This document shows positions 25,642 to 35,337 of a stretch of 64,000 nt of DNA, piece after piece. The position numbers and the translations under genes are program-made. The stretch is from CG2-30-46-19 sp034414555 (GTDB lineage: Bacteria; Chloroflexota; Dehalococcoidia; GIF9; AB-539-J10). A model generated the notes under the pieces. The model ran no database searches, was not told where the DNA came from, and was given only the letters and a program-made list of their open reading frames with translations. The stretch lies in NCBI GenBank assembly GCA_034414555.1, contig DAOUMA010000008.1, positions 1 to 64,000 of the forward strand, read 5' to 3'. Numbering within the stretch: position 1 is the first letter of the stretch; each line of letters starts with the position of its first letter.

Positions 25642-26634
25642 TCACCCGCCATGGATTGTTGAACCTTCAGCCAGGTTATCAAGGACAAAAGCCACCGCAC
25701 CCAGTATGCTAGAATCGTCTCCGAGCAACGCCGGCCTGATTTGAACCGAGGTGGCTGATGTCGCAAAGGCTCTTTCTTTAACCACCTTTATTGCCGGCTC
25801 AAACAGCAGGTCGCCTATCTTTGCTACACCGCCACCAATCAAAATTAGCTCGGGGTTAAAAATGTTGACCAGATTAGTTAAACCCACACCGAGATAATAT
25901 CCCAGGCGAGAAATAAGCTGGTTGGCTAAATTATCCCCCTGTTCTGCTGCCTCAAAGACAACTTTGGCATCGACTCTGGTTAAATCGCCACCAGCGAACT
26001 CAAGGATAGACGTGCTGACACCTTTTTTGATTTGCCTTACTGCCTCCTTAGCTAAAGCGGTGCCCGAAGCCAGAGTTTCCCAGCATCCTATGTTGCCACA
26101 GTTGCAGCGTGGCCCGTTTACATCTATGGTCATATGTCCAATCTCACCTGCGGCTCCGAGGATGCCAGTATAAGGCTTGCCATTGCAAATGATGCCACCC
26201 CCGATGCCGGTGCTAACCGTAATGTAAATGAGGTTAGCAACTTGCTTCTTTACCCCAAAGCGCCATTCCCCCAAAGCAGCCAGACTGGCATCGTTTCCCA
26301 GATAGGTGGTGACATTAAACCTTTTATGGACAGCATCTCCCAAGAGCACTTCATGCCAGCCAGGAAGGTTAGGGGAGAAAATAACCTTACCATTCCTGGA
26401 ATCTATAATGCCTGCCGCAGCGATGCCGATGCCAGCAAGCTGAGAAAGAGCGACATTACCTGAAGATACCGCCCTGTCAATGGTGGCATATATGTTATCT
26501 ATCACAACCTGGGGACCAGCTTGAGCCGAAGTAGGGCTAGAGCCCCGAGAGATGACCTTCCCCTCTCCAGTGACAACAGCAGCGGCAATTTTAGTGCCTC
26601 CAACATCTACTCCGAGGACTAACTTATCGCGCAT
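25642..26634 (-). CDS. ROK-family sugar kinase, probable glucokinase
   Basis: 330 residues, the usual ROK kinase length. The N-terminal ATP/phosphate motif is GVDVGGTKIAAAVV, ISTGIGGGII-type glycine turns follow (TVSTGIGGGIICNGK), and the ROK zinc signature CNCGNIGCWE lies near residue 180 together with the GHMTID histidine. GNDASLAALGEW carries the catalytic aspartate. The family phosphorylates glucose, N-acetylmannosamine and related sugars; the EIGHM context fits glucokinase. The apgM gene diverges just upstream, and galU follows apgM, giving a local sugar-phosphate theme. Confidence 0.85.
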   Translation of the reverse strand: MRDKLVLGVDVGGTKIAAAVVTGEGKVISRGSSPTSAQAGPQVVIDNIYATIDRAVSSGNVALSQLAGIGIAAAGIIDSRNGKVIFSPNLPGWHEVLLGDAVHKRFNVTTYLGNDASLAALGEWRFGVKKQVANLIYITVSTGIGGGIICNGKPYTGILGAAGEIGHMTIDVNGPRCNCGNIGCWETLASGTALAKEAVRQIKKGVSTSILEFAGGDLTRVDAKVVFEAAEQGDNLANQLISRLGYYLGVGLTNLVNIFNPELILIGGGVAKIGDLLFEPAIKVVKERAFATSATSVQIRPALLGDDSSILGAVAFVLDNLAEGSTIHGG

Positions 26635-26716
26635 TGTTTTCCACTACCAACCTTCATACTATTTCGCCAATAACAAGCTTGTCAACAACATACTTAAACA
26701 GCTAAAATGCGATAAG

Positions 26717-27931
26717 ATGATTGAATTTGAGCATATAAAAAAACTGTCACACTCATCTCCCTCCAAGATAGTGTTCTTGGTAATAGATGGCGTGGGGGGA
26801 TTACCCCATCCCCGAACTGGTAAGACAGAGTTAGAATCAGCAAAAAAACCTAACCTGGATGAACTGGCCCGGAAATCGCTTTGCGGACTCATTGACCCAG
26901 TAAGCCCCGGAATTACCCCTGGTAGCACGCCGGGGCATCTAGCACTCTTCGGATACGACCCTATTAAATATAATATCGGGAGAGGAATCACCGAAGCGAT
27001 TGGAATAGATTTAGCACTAAAGAAAAGCGATGTCGCCGCCCGGGGTAATTTCTGCACCGTTGATGAGCAAGGAATTGTTGTTGATAGAAGGGCAGGGCGG
27101 ATTTCTACCGAAGAAAATACTAAATTATGTCAATTATTAAAAGAGATTAGTTTCCCTGAAATTGAAATTATAGTATCTCCGGTGAAGGAACATAGATTCG
27201 TGCTCATTTTTCGAGGCGATGGGTTATCTCCCCAATTAACCGATTCCGACCCCCAACAAACAGGATTAGCCCCCAAGAAGGTAGAGGCATTGTCCACGAA
27301 GGCAGAAAAAATGGCGGAGATTGCCAATAAATTCGTACACCAAGCCGCGAGATTGCTTCGCTCTCCCAATAACGTCTCCCCGGCCAACATGGTGTTATTG
27401 CGTGGATTTTCCCGCTATCCCGATATACCTTCCATGCCCGAGATCTATAAGTTAAAACCCGCGGCCATCGCGATATACCCCATGTATCGAGGTTTAGCTA
27501 AACTAGTAGGAATGAAGGTGCTTCACTCAGGAAACAACATAACAGACCAGCTAGAAAGCCTGCGCCGTAATTATAAAAAATTCGACTTCTTCTTCATCCA
27601 TTTTAAGGCAACAGACTCCAGAGGAGAGGATGGGAACTTCGAGGCTAAAGTCCAGGCTATTGAGGAAGTTGATGCTGCGCTTCCCCTGTTGCTCAAATTA
27701 GAGCCCGATGTTCTAATTATAACTGGAGACCATTCCACACCAGCAGCCTTAGCCATGCATAGCTGGCATCCCGTCCCTTTCATGCTCCACTCTAAATGGT
27801 GTCGCCCTGATAGAGTGACCGAATTCTCAGAGCAAGCCTGCCTTGCTGGTGGCCTGGGAAGGTTCCCCGCTATAGAAATCATGCCGTTAGCTATGGCAAA
27901 CGCTCTAAAATTAGACAAATTTGGTGCTTGA
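26717..27931 (+). CDS. apgM: 2,3-bisphosphoglycerate-independent phosphoglycerate mutase, archaeal type
   Basis: 404 residues from ATG 26717. The alkaline-phosphatase-like metal site starts with FLVIDGVGGLPHP; the catalytic serine lies in GSTPGHLALFGYDP near residue 75; late metal ligands are in ITGDHSTPAALAMHSWHPVP near 345. It interconverts 3- and 2-phosphoglycerate in glycolysis using Mn-type metals. This aPGAM form is typical of archaea and some deep-branching bacteria. A longer frame from 26552 is rejected because it overlaps the start of the divergent kinase gene and its first 55 residues show no family likeness. Its stop overlaps the galU start region. Confidence 0.9.
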   Translation: MIEFEHIKKLSHSSPSKIVFLVIDGVGGLPHPRTGKTELESAKKPNLDELARKSLCGLIDPVSPGITPGSTPGHLALFGYDPIKYNIGRGITEAIGIDLALKKSDVAARGNFCTVDEQGIVVDRRAGRISTEENTKLCQLLKEISFPEIEIIVSPVKEHRFVLIFRGDGLSPQLTDSDPQQTGLAPKKVEALSTKAEKMAEIANKFVHQAARLLRSPNNVSPANMVLLRGFSRYPDIPSMPEIYKLKPAAIAIYPMYRGLAKLVGMKVLHSGNNITDQLESLRRNYKKFDFFFIHFKATDSRGEDGNFEAKVQAIEEVDAALPLLLKLEPDVLIITGDHSTPAALAMHSWHPVPFMLHSKWCRPDRVTEFSEQACLAGGLGRFPAIEIMPLAMANALKLDKFGA

Positions 27932-27933
27932 AA

Positions 27934-28806
27934 ATGAAAATTAGAAAAGCAGTTATTCCCGCCGCTGGCTGGGGCACAAGATTTCTGCCCATTACTAAAT
28001 CCGTTCCTAAAGAAATTCTGCCACTGGTAGATAAGCCAATTATCCAATATGCCGTGGAGGAATGTGCCGCCTGCGGAATTGAATTGATAATCATAATAAC
28101 ATCCCAGGGAAAAGCAGCCATCGAGGATTACTTTGATAAGAGCGTAGGGCTGGAACATATCTTGGAACAAAGGGGGAAGGAAGATTTGTTAGCCAAAATA
28201 TCTCACCTCTCCAACCTACCCAGTATCTGCTTTGTCCATCAAAAGGAATTACTTGGATTGGGTCATGCTGTGCTCTCCGCTAAAGATGTGGTAGGCAAAG
28301 AGCCATTTCTCGTAATACTTCCCGATGACCTCTTTGAGCAAAGGGAGTTGGTGCTTAAGAAAATGCTGGACATCTTTGAACAATACCACGGCAGCGTTGT
28401 TGCCGTGAAGAAAGTAGAGCCGGACGAGATATCAAGATACGGCGTAGTCAAACCGAAAAGGATAGCAAAAGATGTCTATCAAATCATGGACTTTATAGAA
28501 AAACCGGAGCCGTCCCAAGCCCCCTCAAATCTTGCCATAATGGGTAGATACGTGCTTATGCCAGAGGTCTTTGAAGAGCTACAATCTACTTCCCCCGGTG
28601 TAGGTGGCGAGATCCAGATAACCGATGGATTAAAGCGGTTGCTCCGAAGACAAGATGTATTTGGATATGAAATTGAAGGCGATTACTATGATGCCGGCAC
28701 AATATTAGGGTGGATTAAAGCTACAATGGCGCTGGGATTAAAACATCCGGAAATAGGCCCAGAATTGAAAGACTATTTGAACCACCTTGTCCGTGGCAAA
28801 GTTTAA
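27934..28806 (+). CDS. galU: UTP-glucose-1-phosphate uridylyltransferase
   Basis: 290 residues. The nucleotidyltransferase signature AAGWGTRFLPITKSVPKE lies at the N-terminus, with LPLVDKPIIQYAVEE, GLGHAVLSAKD, VILPDDLFE (metal Asp) and FIEKPEP following in the GalU order. It makes UDP-glucose for cell-envelope polysaccharides or glycogen-related pathways. ATG 27934 is preferred to TTG 27928; the stop of apgM (27929-27931) is 2 nt upstream, so the pair is coupled. The last 4 bp overlap the convergent ftsK gene. Confidence 0.92.
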   Translation: MKIRKAVIPAAGWGTRFLPITKSVPKEILPLVDKPIIQYAVEECAACGIELIIIITSQGKAAIEDYFDKSVGLEHILEQRGKEDLLAKISHLSNLPSICFVHQKELLGLGHAVLSAKDVVGKEPFLVILPDDLFEQRELVLKKMLDIFEQYHGSVVAVKKVEPDEISRYGVVKPKRIAKDVYQIMDFIEKPEPSQAPSNLAIMGRYVLMPEVFEELQSTSPGVGGEIQITDGLKRLLRRQDVFGYEIEGDYYDAGTILGWIKATMALGLKHPEIGPELKDYLNHLVRGKV

Positions 28807-30920
28807 CTTTCCCCCTTTGGTGGGGGAGTTCGCCCCAAGCCTTCCTGCTGCAACATATCCATAAGACGGGCAGCTCTGGGATAACCAATGCGAAGACGGC
28901 GTTGCAAGAATGAAACAGAGATATGTTCATACTCCTTCGCCATCTGCCTCGCTTCTTCCAAAAGGGGATCCTCATACATAGCAGCCTTTTCACCCGGAGA
29001 AGGTAGTCGTCCCATTTCACCAAAGTTGATAAGGCTTGTCCCTGACCGGCGTTGATTCCCCCAAAAGTAAACCAATCTTTCAATTTCAGAATCAGAAACG
29101 AATGTTCCTTGAAGCCGTTTGGGCTTGCTAGCCTCGGTAGGCATATAAAGCATATCGCCGCTGCCAAGCAGCTTCTCAGCTCCTACCATATCAAGAATAG
29201 TACGTGAATCAACCTGTGAAGTAAGTGCAAAGCTAATTCGAGTGGGGAAGTTAGCTTTAATAAGTCCGGTAATTACATCAACGGAGGGACGTTGTGTGGC
29301 TACAACAAGGTGTATGCCAGTAGCTCGAGCTAGTTGAGCCAAGCGGCAAAGACCACGCTCCACCTCATCAAAAGCCGCCATCATTAGATCAGCCAGCTCA
29401 TCAATGATAACTATTAAATATGGCAGCGCCTCTTCAGGCGAACGGTCTTTATTATAACCCTCGATGTTGCGCACCCCCGCCTGAGCAAACTGACGATATC
29501 TCCTATCCATTTCTTCATTAAGCCACCTCAATCCCTTCAAGGCCATGTCGTTATCGACAATTACCGGCGCAACCAAGTTAGGTACTGCATTAAAAACCAC
29601 CAACTCCACCCTTTTGGGGTCAATCATGATAAAACGGACATCATCAGGGCTATCATGTAACAGCAAGCAACAAATAACGGAATTTAAACAAACAGTCTTA
29701 CCACTACCGGTAGCACCCGCAATGAGTAAATGAGGCATTTTAGCTAGGTCAGCCACAACTGCTTCACCACCAGCACCTTTCCCCAGAGCAACAGCTAGCT
29801 TCGACTTAGCTTTCATCTTTTGAAAAGCTGCGGTCTCTATCACATTACGAAGGGAAACCACCCCAAACACGGTATTGGGAACCTCAATGCCCACCATTGA
29901 TTTTCCAGGAACAGGAGCTTCAACCCTGACGCTGGAAGCGGCTAAAGCCAATGCCAGGTCGTTAGCCAGAGAAGCTATCCTCTCCACTCTGACTCTAGTC
30001 CGCGCTACCTCCCTTCCATCTTTATACTTCCGGTCCCAGCCTGGCTCAACGCCAAACTGTGTTACTGTAGGTCCGATATTTGTTTGCACCACCTTAGCCT
30101 CCACCCCATAGCTAGCTAAAGCTTCTTCAATTAACTGAGCTCGCCTACTGACATCCTCCGGGGACAACACCATTTCCACTGGTTTATCCAGAATCTCAAT
30201 CGGGGGAAGCTGCCAACCACCAGGGGTAATAATAGGTTCGTGCTCCCTTATCAGCTGCTCTACCTGTCCTGTTTGTTTTACTTCAGGAATCTCAATATGC
30301 CCGGGTTCAGCAGGAGCAGTTTCAGCAGGGACACCCGGAGTTATGATAGCCCGAGGGCGACGACCTTGAGCCCGAATACTTCGAAAGGCACGCCGACAAT
30401 ACGAGCCAATAACAACTACCGCATGCCAAACTTTACGGGGAATTATGAAAATGACCCCCAGAAGGACAAGCCCTATTACTCTTAAAACACCTACAACGCC
30501 GGGAGCGCCGGCAATGCTCTGACCAATTTTGCCCCCCAATGTAGCCTGGCTTAGAACGCCGCTACCAGTGCTGAAAAAAGAAAGTGCTCCCCAAATAGCC
30601 ATGGCAAGAATAGTCCCTCCCACAAACCAATTCCATCGCCTCGTTAGAAGAGGGAAATGCCGTCCCATCACCAGCCAGACTAGAAGGCCCACTGCGATGG
30701 CTATCAGGACCAGCCCAAGCCCAAACAAGCCAAGTATACCAGCTCCTGCCTCGACTAAAATGGGATAAAACAGATAAAGCAACCCCACTATGACAAGAAT
30801 TAATATGAACCTCCATACTAAAGGCCTGGCAAGGAAACCCAGAAATCGCCTCACTGCTGATTGGCTCCCTGTTTTCTTCCGCCTTAATTTAGGAGTTGCT
30901 TTATGTTTTACACTGGACAT
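28803..30920 (-). CDS. ftsK: DNA translocase FtsK/SpoIIIE
   Basis: 705 residues. The N-terminal quarter has four or so membrane helices (for example FILILVIVGLLYLFYPILV). A proline-rich linker (about 190-240) is followed by the motor: alpha domain, Walker A GATGSGKTVCLNS near 400, Walker B LIVIIDELADLMM, and ATQRPSVDVITGLIKANFP. The C-terminal gamma winged helix (SFLQRRLRIGYPRAARLMD) reads KOPS-like sequences. It pumps chromosome ends through the closing septum for dimer resolution. Shorter linker than in E. coli. Last gene of the long minus-strand operon from tldD. Confidence 0.93.
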   Translation of the reverse strand: MSSVKHKATPKLRRKKTGSQSAVRRFLGFLARPLVWRFILILVIVGLLYLFYPILVEAGAGILGLFGLGLVLIAIAVGLLVWLVMGRHFPLLTRRWNWFVGGTILAMAIWGALSFFSTGSGVLSQATLGGKIGQSIAGAPGVVGVLRVIGLVLLGVIFIIPRKVWHAVVVIGSYCRRAFRSIRAQGRRPRAIITPGVPAETAPAEPGHIEIPEVKQTGQVEQLIREHEPIITPGGWQLPPIEILDKPVEMVLSPEDVSRRAQLIEEALASYGVEAKVVQTNIGPTVTQFGVEPGWDRKYKDGREVARTRVRVERIASLANDLALALAASSVRVEAPVPGKSMVGIEVPNTVFGVVSLRNVIETAAFQKMKAKSKLAVALGKGAGGEAVVADLAKMPHLLIAGATGSGKTVCLNSVICCLLLHDSPDDVRFIMIDPKRVELVVFNAVPNLVAPVIVDNDMALKGLRWLNEEMDRRYRQFAQAGVRNIEGYNKDRSPEEALPYLIVIIDELADLMMAAFDEVERGLCRLAQLARATGIHLVVATQRPSVDVITGLIKANFPTRISFALTSQVDSRTILDMVGAEKLLGSGDMLYMPTEASKPKRLQGTFVSDSEIERLVYFWGNQRRSGTSLINFGEMGRLPSPGEKAAMYEDPLLEEARQMAKEYEHISVSFLQRRLRIGYPRAARLMDMLQQEGLGRTPPPKGES

Positions 30921-30929
30921 GGGACAAAG

Positions 30930-32588
30930 CTATACCTCCAACGTTACCGGAATGATTATAGGGTGGCGACGAGTTCGCTTATAGAAGAAATCCGCCAGGA
31001 GAGTCTTGACCTTGGTATCTACGGCACGAGGGTCAGATAAACATTTTGGGGCATTTTTTAAGCCTGCTATTACTGCACCCCGACTTTGTTCAATTAGTTT
31101 CTGCCCATCCTTACTATCAACAACCCCCCGACTTAGAACTTCGGGTTTTCCTACTAATCTGCCACCTTTAACATTAATGACAGTCACTACCACTACAACT
31201 CCATCTTGAGAAAGCTGCTTTCGGTCACGAAATACAGCACTATCCAGGGCATATGTCTTTGAACCAACCACATAAATATCCTTTAACGGCGTCTTGTCCA
31301 CAATCGCTCCTTTATCCTTCCCTAACTCAAGCATATCGCCATCCTGAAGGATAAAGATATTATCCTTAGCTATACCTAAACTCTCCGCTAATTTAGCATG
31401 CAAGCTTAAATGGCGGTATTCGCCATGAATAGGGATAAAGAACTTAGGCTTAACCAGGGTAAGTAATAACTTCAATTCTTCTTGACCACCATGCCCATGG
31501 ACATGAACTTGAGATAACTTGTCGTAAAACACATTGGCATCTTGCCGAAAAAGGCTGTCGATGGTTCTATTAATCAACGCTTCATTGCCAGGAATAGGGG
31601 TTGCTGATATCACCACTGTGTCACCAGAGACAATCTGCACCTGGTCATGGTCCCCATTAGCTATACGCACCAAAGCAGATGTAGGTTCACCTTGACTCCC
31701 AGTAGCTAGTATCACAACCTGATTGCGCGCCAAATATCTAAGCTCATCACTCTGGCAAAAAATGCCCGGAGGCGCAACAAGATAACCCGACTCTAATGCT
31801 ATCCGCACTATTTCTTTCATACTTCTCCCGGTGATAAACACACGACGATTGTGTTTAGCAGCAGCGTCGATTACCTGCTGCATGCGGGAAATAAGGGAAG
31901 CAAAGGTAGCTATAATTACTCTCCCTGAAGCTCCAGCAATGATATTATCTAAAACATCGCTGACCACCTTTTCAGAAGGAGTATATCCCGGAAGCTCAAC
32001 ATAAGTAGAGTCGGAAAGAAGAAGCAAAACACCCTTCGCCCCCAATTGCGCCAGCCGACTAAGGTCAGTTGGCGTACCAATGACAGGGGTATAATCAATC
32101 TTGAAATCACCACTGTGGACTACAATGCCTAAAGGAGTACCAATGATTAAACCCATAGCATCAGGAATACTATGACATACCGGAAAAAACTCTATGGTAA
32201 AGCTACCGAGGTTAATCTTATCCTCATAAGAAACTATATTTACCTTGGATTTAATCTTTACACCGCGCTGTTTAAGTTCCGCAGAGAGCAATTTTTCAGT
32301 AAGTCGAGCAGTGTAAACAGGGCAATCAAGTTGCGGCAAGACATAAGGCAAAGCGCCAATATGGTCTTCATGCCCATGAGTAATAACCATCCCCCTTATG
32401 CTCTGCTGCCTCTTTAGAAGATAGCTGGTGTCAGGGATGAGAAAGTCGGCCCCGAGCATTTCCGCATCAGGAAACATAAGACCGGCATCAATGACAATAA
32501 TATCATTGTCATATGCCAAAGCCATCATGTTTTTGCCGATCTCTCCCAGCCCACCTAAGGGAATTATACTCAGTCTCCCCTGTGTCAT
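30930..32588 (-). CDS. rnj: Ribonuclease J
   Basis: 552 residues, the standard size. Metallo-beta-lactamase zinc ligands occur in ITHGHEDHIGALP (HxHxDH) near residue 75 and VHSGDFKID near 160; the beta-CASP part has GRSMKEIVRIALESG and ATGSQGEPTSALVRIANG; HVHGHGGQEELKLLL carries the late histidines; a C-terminal dimerisation domain follows. It is a 5'-3' exo- and endoribonuclease in mRNA decay and rRNA maturation. Start TTG or ATG in MTQGRLSI lies 9 nt after the uracil-DNA glycosylase stop, so it is in the same operon. Confidence 0.93.
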   Translation of the reverse strand: MTQGRLSIIPLGGLGEIGKNMMALAYDNDIIVIDAGLMFPDAEMLGADFLIPDTSYLLKRQQSIRGMVITHGHEDHIGALPYVLPQLDCPVYTARLTEKLLSAELKQRGVKIKSKVNIVSYEDKINLGSFTIEFFPVCHSIPDAMGLIIGTPLGIVVHSGDFKIDYTPVIGTPTDLSRLAQLGAKGVLLLLSDSTYVELPGYTPSEKVVSDVLDNIIAGASGRVIIATFASLISRMQQVIDAAAKHNRRVFITGRSMKEIVRIALESGYLVAPPGIFCQSDELRYLARNQVVILATGSQGEPTSALVRIANGDHDQVQIVSGDTVVISATPIPGNEALINRTIDSLFRQDANVFYDKLSQVHVHGHGGQEELKLLLTLVKPKFFIPIHGEYRHLSLHAKLAESLGIAKDNIFILQDGDMLELGKDKGAIVDKTPLKDIYVVGSKTYALDSAVFRDRKQLSQDGVVVVVTVINVKGGRLVGKPEVLSRGVVDSKDGQKLIEQSRGAVIAGLKNAPKCLSDPRAVDTKVKTLLADFFYKRTRRHPIIIPVTLEV

Positions 32589-32597
32589 TATTTTAGC

Positions 32598-33191
32598 CTA
32601 GAACAATTCTAACTGCCGCACACCAACTTCCTCAGGTATCTTCTCCCGTTGAGTCAGTATTTGCGGAATCCGAAGCATGTCCTCCTGGATAATTTTGCGT
32701 AGACTTCCTTGATGGAGAGCAGCAGCGGGGTGATACATAGGGTAATAAATAATATCATTCTGTTTCCGCGGCTTTCCATGAATTTTACCTATGCTTTCCC
32801 CGGGAAAATACCTGGCCAAGGAATAACGCCCTAGAGTGATAATCACTCTAGGGTGGATTATTTCCACCTGATGGTCAAGCCATTTGGAGCAAGCTTGTAT
32901 TTCAGCGGGTAAAGGGTCACGGTTTTGTGGGGGACGGCACTTAATTACATTGGCAATGTAAACCTGCTCACGCCGCAATCCAATCGAGGCTAACAGCTGG
33001 TCTAAAAATCCCCCCGCTGCCCCGACAAAAGGGCGCCCCTGCTGGTCTTCATTCCAGCCAGGTGCCTCACCAATAAAAAGCAAATCAGCATCCTCAGGAC
33101 CTTCACCGGGCACTACTTTATTGCGATGCTTAGCTAATTCACAATCCTGACAACTGGCAATCTGCCGATAAAGTTCAGTTAACGCTGACAT
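32598..33191 (-). CDS. Type-4 (iron-sulfur) uracil-DNA glycosylase
   Basis: 197 residues, typical of family 4 UDGs. Motif A is GEAPGWNEDQQGRPFVG (family form GExPGxxED), and motif B MYHPAAALH is near residue 152. Four cysteines suited to a [4Fe-4S] cluster are present: CQDC at 14-17, then IKCRPP and ACSKWL. It excises uracil from deaminated DNA. This enzyme class is common in thermophiles, archaea and many bacteria without Ung. The start ATG at 33191 lies 53 nt after the PAC2 gene. Confidence 0.92.
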   Translation of the reverse strand: MSALTELYRQIASCQDCELAKHRNKVVPGEGPEDADLLFIGEAPGWNEDQQGRPFVGAAGGFLDQLLASIGLRREQVYIANVIKCRPPQNRDPLPAEIQACSKWLDHQVEIIHPRVIITLGRYSLARYFPGESIGKIHGKPRKQNDIIYYPMYHPAAALHQGSLRKIIQEDMLRIPQILTQREKIPEEVGVRQLELF

Positions 33192-33244
33192 CTAAATTTG
33201 AGGATAGCATAATCATGAGCCGTTTATAAAGAGCAAAAAACACC

Positions 33245-34033
33245 TTACTCCTCCTCTTCACCTTCATCTTGCTCCCAAATAGGCTCAGTGAAGCGGTCAA
33301 TAAATTCAGCAGTAGCTATCTTGATCACTTCCCCCATCTCCGCCTTCGATTGTTCAGCCATATCGCTAAGCTCAGTCAACTCAATATCAATCCCCAACAT
33401 CTTGGTTAAAACTTTGAGCACAGCATAGGATGCCCCGGGATTTGCTATCTGAATAGCATATGCTGGCACCTCCCCTAACAAACAAACACCTTCAATATCA
33501 CGCTCTTTAGCCATTCCCAAAAATAAGCCATTTAATCCGGCAATGCGAAGGTTACCCCTAAAAACAACATCGTATTTCTGTAACTCTTTAATTAGCCCAC
33601 GTTTTGTAGCTACCGCCCAGACTTTCGAATCCTCACTGTGATGAATCCGCGTTACTGCAGCAGCACAGCTATACACCCTTTTTACCTTGAATTTCCGGGC
33701 AACATCTAGAACACAAGATAGTAACTCATATCCCTTGGAACTGGGTTGTTCTTCACCAATGAATATTATCAGCCCCTTCTTAGCTTTACTCTCCTGCCAG
33801 TAATAAAACTTGCTTTCCGGGAAACGTGGTTTTTCAATCACATTATCCTTAACCGCAACGCCAACAGGCTCAAAAAAGTTGACCGGGTCTATCTCCCCTA
33901 TTTCCTCTGCATTCAGCTTCTCCTTTAAATATTGAGCAACTATTAACGAGACATTGCCTATGCCAGGCCATGAAGCAAGCATGAAGCAGCTTTTGGGATG
34001 GGGTTCCTTGTAAAGCTTTAATATACCCTTCAT
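33245..34033 (-). CDS. PAC2-family (proteasome assembly chaperone-like) protein
   Basis: 262 residues. The beta-alpha core of the PAC2/DUF75 family is visible: MLASWPGIGNVSLIVAQYLKEKL near the N-terminus, LIIFIGEEQPSSKGYELLSCVLD, RVYSCAAAVTRIHHSED, and GEVPAYAIQIANPGASYAVLKVL. Members occur widely in archaea and in actinobacteria and Chloroflexota; the biochemical role is not settled. The acidic tail (EQDEGEEEE) is notable. ATG 34033 overlaps the tldE stop as ATGA, so the two are translationally coupled; the longer frame starting at 34063 would overlap tldE by 34 nt and lacks family support. Confidence 0.85.
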   Translation of the reverse strand: MKGILKLYKEPHPKSCFMLASWPGIGNVSLIVAQYLKEKLNAEEIGEIDPVNFFEPVGVAVKDNVIEKPRFPESKFYYWQESKAKKGLIIFIGEEQPSSKGYELLSCVLDVARKFKVKRVYSCAAAVTRIHHSEDSKVWAVATKRGLIKELQKYDVVFRGNLRIAGLNGLFLGMAKERDIEGVCLLGEVPAYAIQIANPGASYAVLKVLTKMLGIDIELTELSDMAEQSKAEMGEVIKIATAEFIDRFTEPIWEQDEGEEEE

Positions 34034-35337
34034 TTTCTCGTTACCACAGATAAGCGGGGACAATACAAATGAGGAACAAGAAAAATTCCATCAACCCATC
34101 TTGCCTCGTTTCCAACACCAATGATTTCTTTTAACACCTGGTAAACATTTCCCGAAACCATGGTATCCTTCACTCGTCCCACTATGTTGCCATCCGCCAC
34201 TTTATAGCCTAACAGGACATTACCACTAAAGTCACCACTAAGCAAATTACCCTGTTCCGCACCCATAAGTTGCTCCACAATCAATCCATCTTTCATATCC
34301 TTCAACATATCTTCAAACCGATCCTCACCCGCCTCTATTACCACTGAGCTTATGTTTGGAGCAGGAGGTCTATCGCCCAACCGCCTGCCACTGCCAGTGC
34401 TTTTTTTAACAGATAAAGCCGCTGTTTGCAAATCATAGAGAAAATTCGCTACTTCCCCTTTTGCAATCAGAGGTATTCGCTGGCTAGGTACACCTTCACC
34501 ATCACAAGGACAGCTTCTGGGTCGATAAGGTAAAGTAGCATCGTCCCAGATAGTAAGCTTGCTATCAAAAACACGCTCTCCTAACTTATCCTTTAACCAC
34601 GAAGTCCCTTCAAGGACTGCCTTACCACTAAAAGCAAGCATCAGCGGAGCTAACAAAACACTGGCTACGCCGCGAGGAGTAAAGATAATTGGTAGTTGTT
34701 TAGTGGATGTAGCAGCCTTACTTTTAGCTAGCTCTAACTGTGTGATTATCCTGTTTGCCAGAATATCAATGTCCGTGAAAAAACGACATGACCTATCACT
34801 ATCCCCAACAAAAAGCATATCAGTGCCGTTCATAAGCACGCCTTCCAGGTTAATGCTGAACAAGCTCTTGTCCCATCTCGCTTCACCACGCTGAGAATTA
34901 ACCAGGTGAACTGAGCTTACCCCCTTTGTCACCTCGACATCGCAGAGAAGCTCAGGAGTATGCTCCCTGACCTTGGCAATAAGTTGCTTGCCAAGCTCAA
35001 CCATCTGTTCCATGGTGAGGATTGGTATTTCAGAGTCAAAAACAGCCACTTCAGGATAATCACTTAATGAGGGAAACTCAAAGTTAGCTGAAGGTCCAAA
35101 AGGTGCTGTTTCCACCGCCATGTCAATTAAGTTATTCACATCATCCACGCCGCGACCAAAGGCGAAACCAACCCTACCGCCCTTAAAAATTCGCAGGGCA
35201 ACGCTGCTACTTTCTTTAGATTGAATTTGCTTCAACCGATTAGCTTCAAAATTAACTGGTACTATTTGAGTTGAAACCTCAAAAATTTCTGCTTGCTCGG
35301 CCTTCCCTTTAATAGCGTCAAGCACCCTTTCCATCAT
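34030..35337 (-). CDS. tldE: TldE/PmbA protease-like subunit
   Basis: 435 residues. PmbA/TldE features: an N-terminal alpha-beta domain (RLKQIQSKESSSVALRIFKGGRVGFAFG), VHLVNSQRGEARWDKSLFSI in the middle and the C-terminal KKSTGSGRRLGDRPPAPN, VVIEAGEDRFEDML region. TldE lacks the HExxxH zinc site and forms a heterodimer with TldD, which degrades unstructured peptides and matures microcin-like modified peptides. The start overlaps the tldD stop by 4 nt (ATGA). Confidence 0.9.
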   Translation of the reverse strand: MMERVLDAIKGKAEQAEIFEVSTQIVPVNFEANRLKQIQSKESSSVALRIFKGGRVGFAFGRGVDDVNNLIDMAVETAPFGPSANFEFPSLSDYPEVAVFDSEIPILTMEQMVELGKQLIAKVREHTPELLCDVEVTKGVSSVHLVNSQRGEARWDKSLFSINLEGVLMNGTDMLFVGDSDRSCRFFTDIDILANRIITQLELAKSKAATSTKQLPIIFTPRGVASVLLAPLMLAFSGKAVLEGTSWLKDKLGERVFDSKLTIWDDATLPYRPRSCPCDGEGVPSQRIPLIAKGEVANFLYDLQTAALSVKKSTGSGRRLGDRPPAPNISSVVIEAGEDRFEDMLKDMKDGLIVEQLMGAEQGNLLSGDFSGNVLLGYKVADGNIVGRVKDTMVSGNVYQVLKEIIGVGNEARWVDGIFLVPHLYCPRLSVVTRK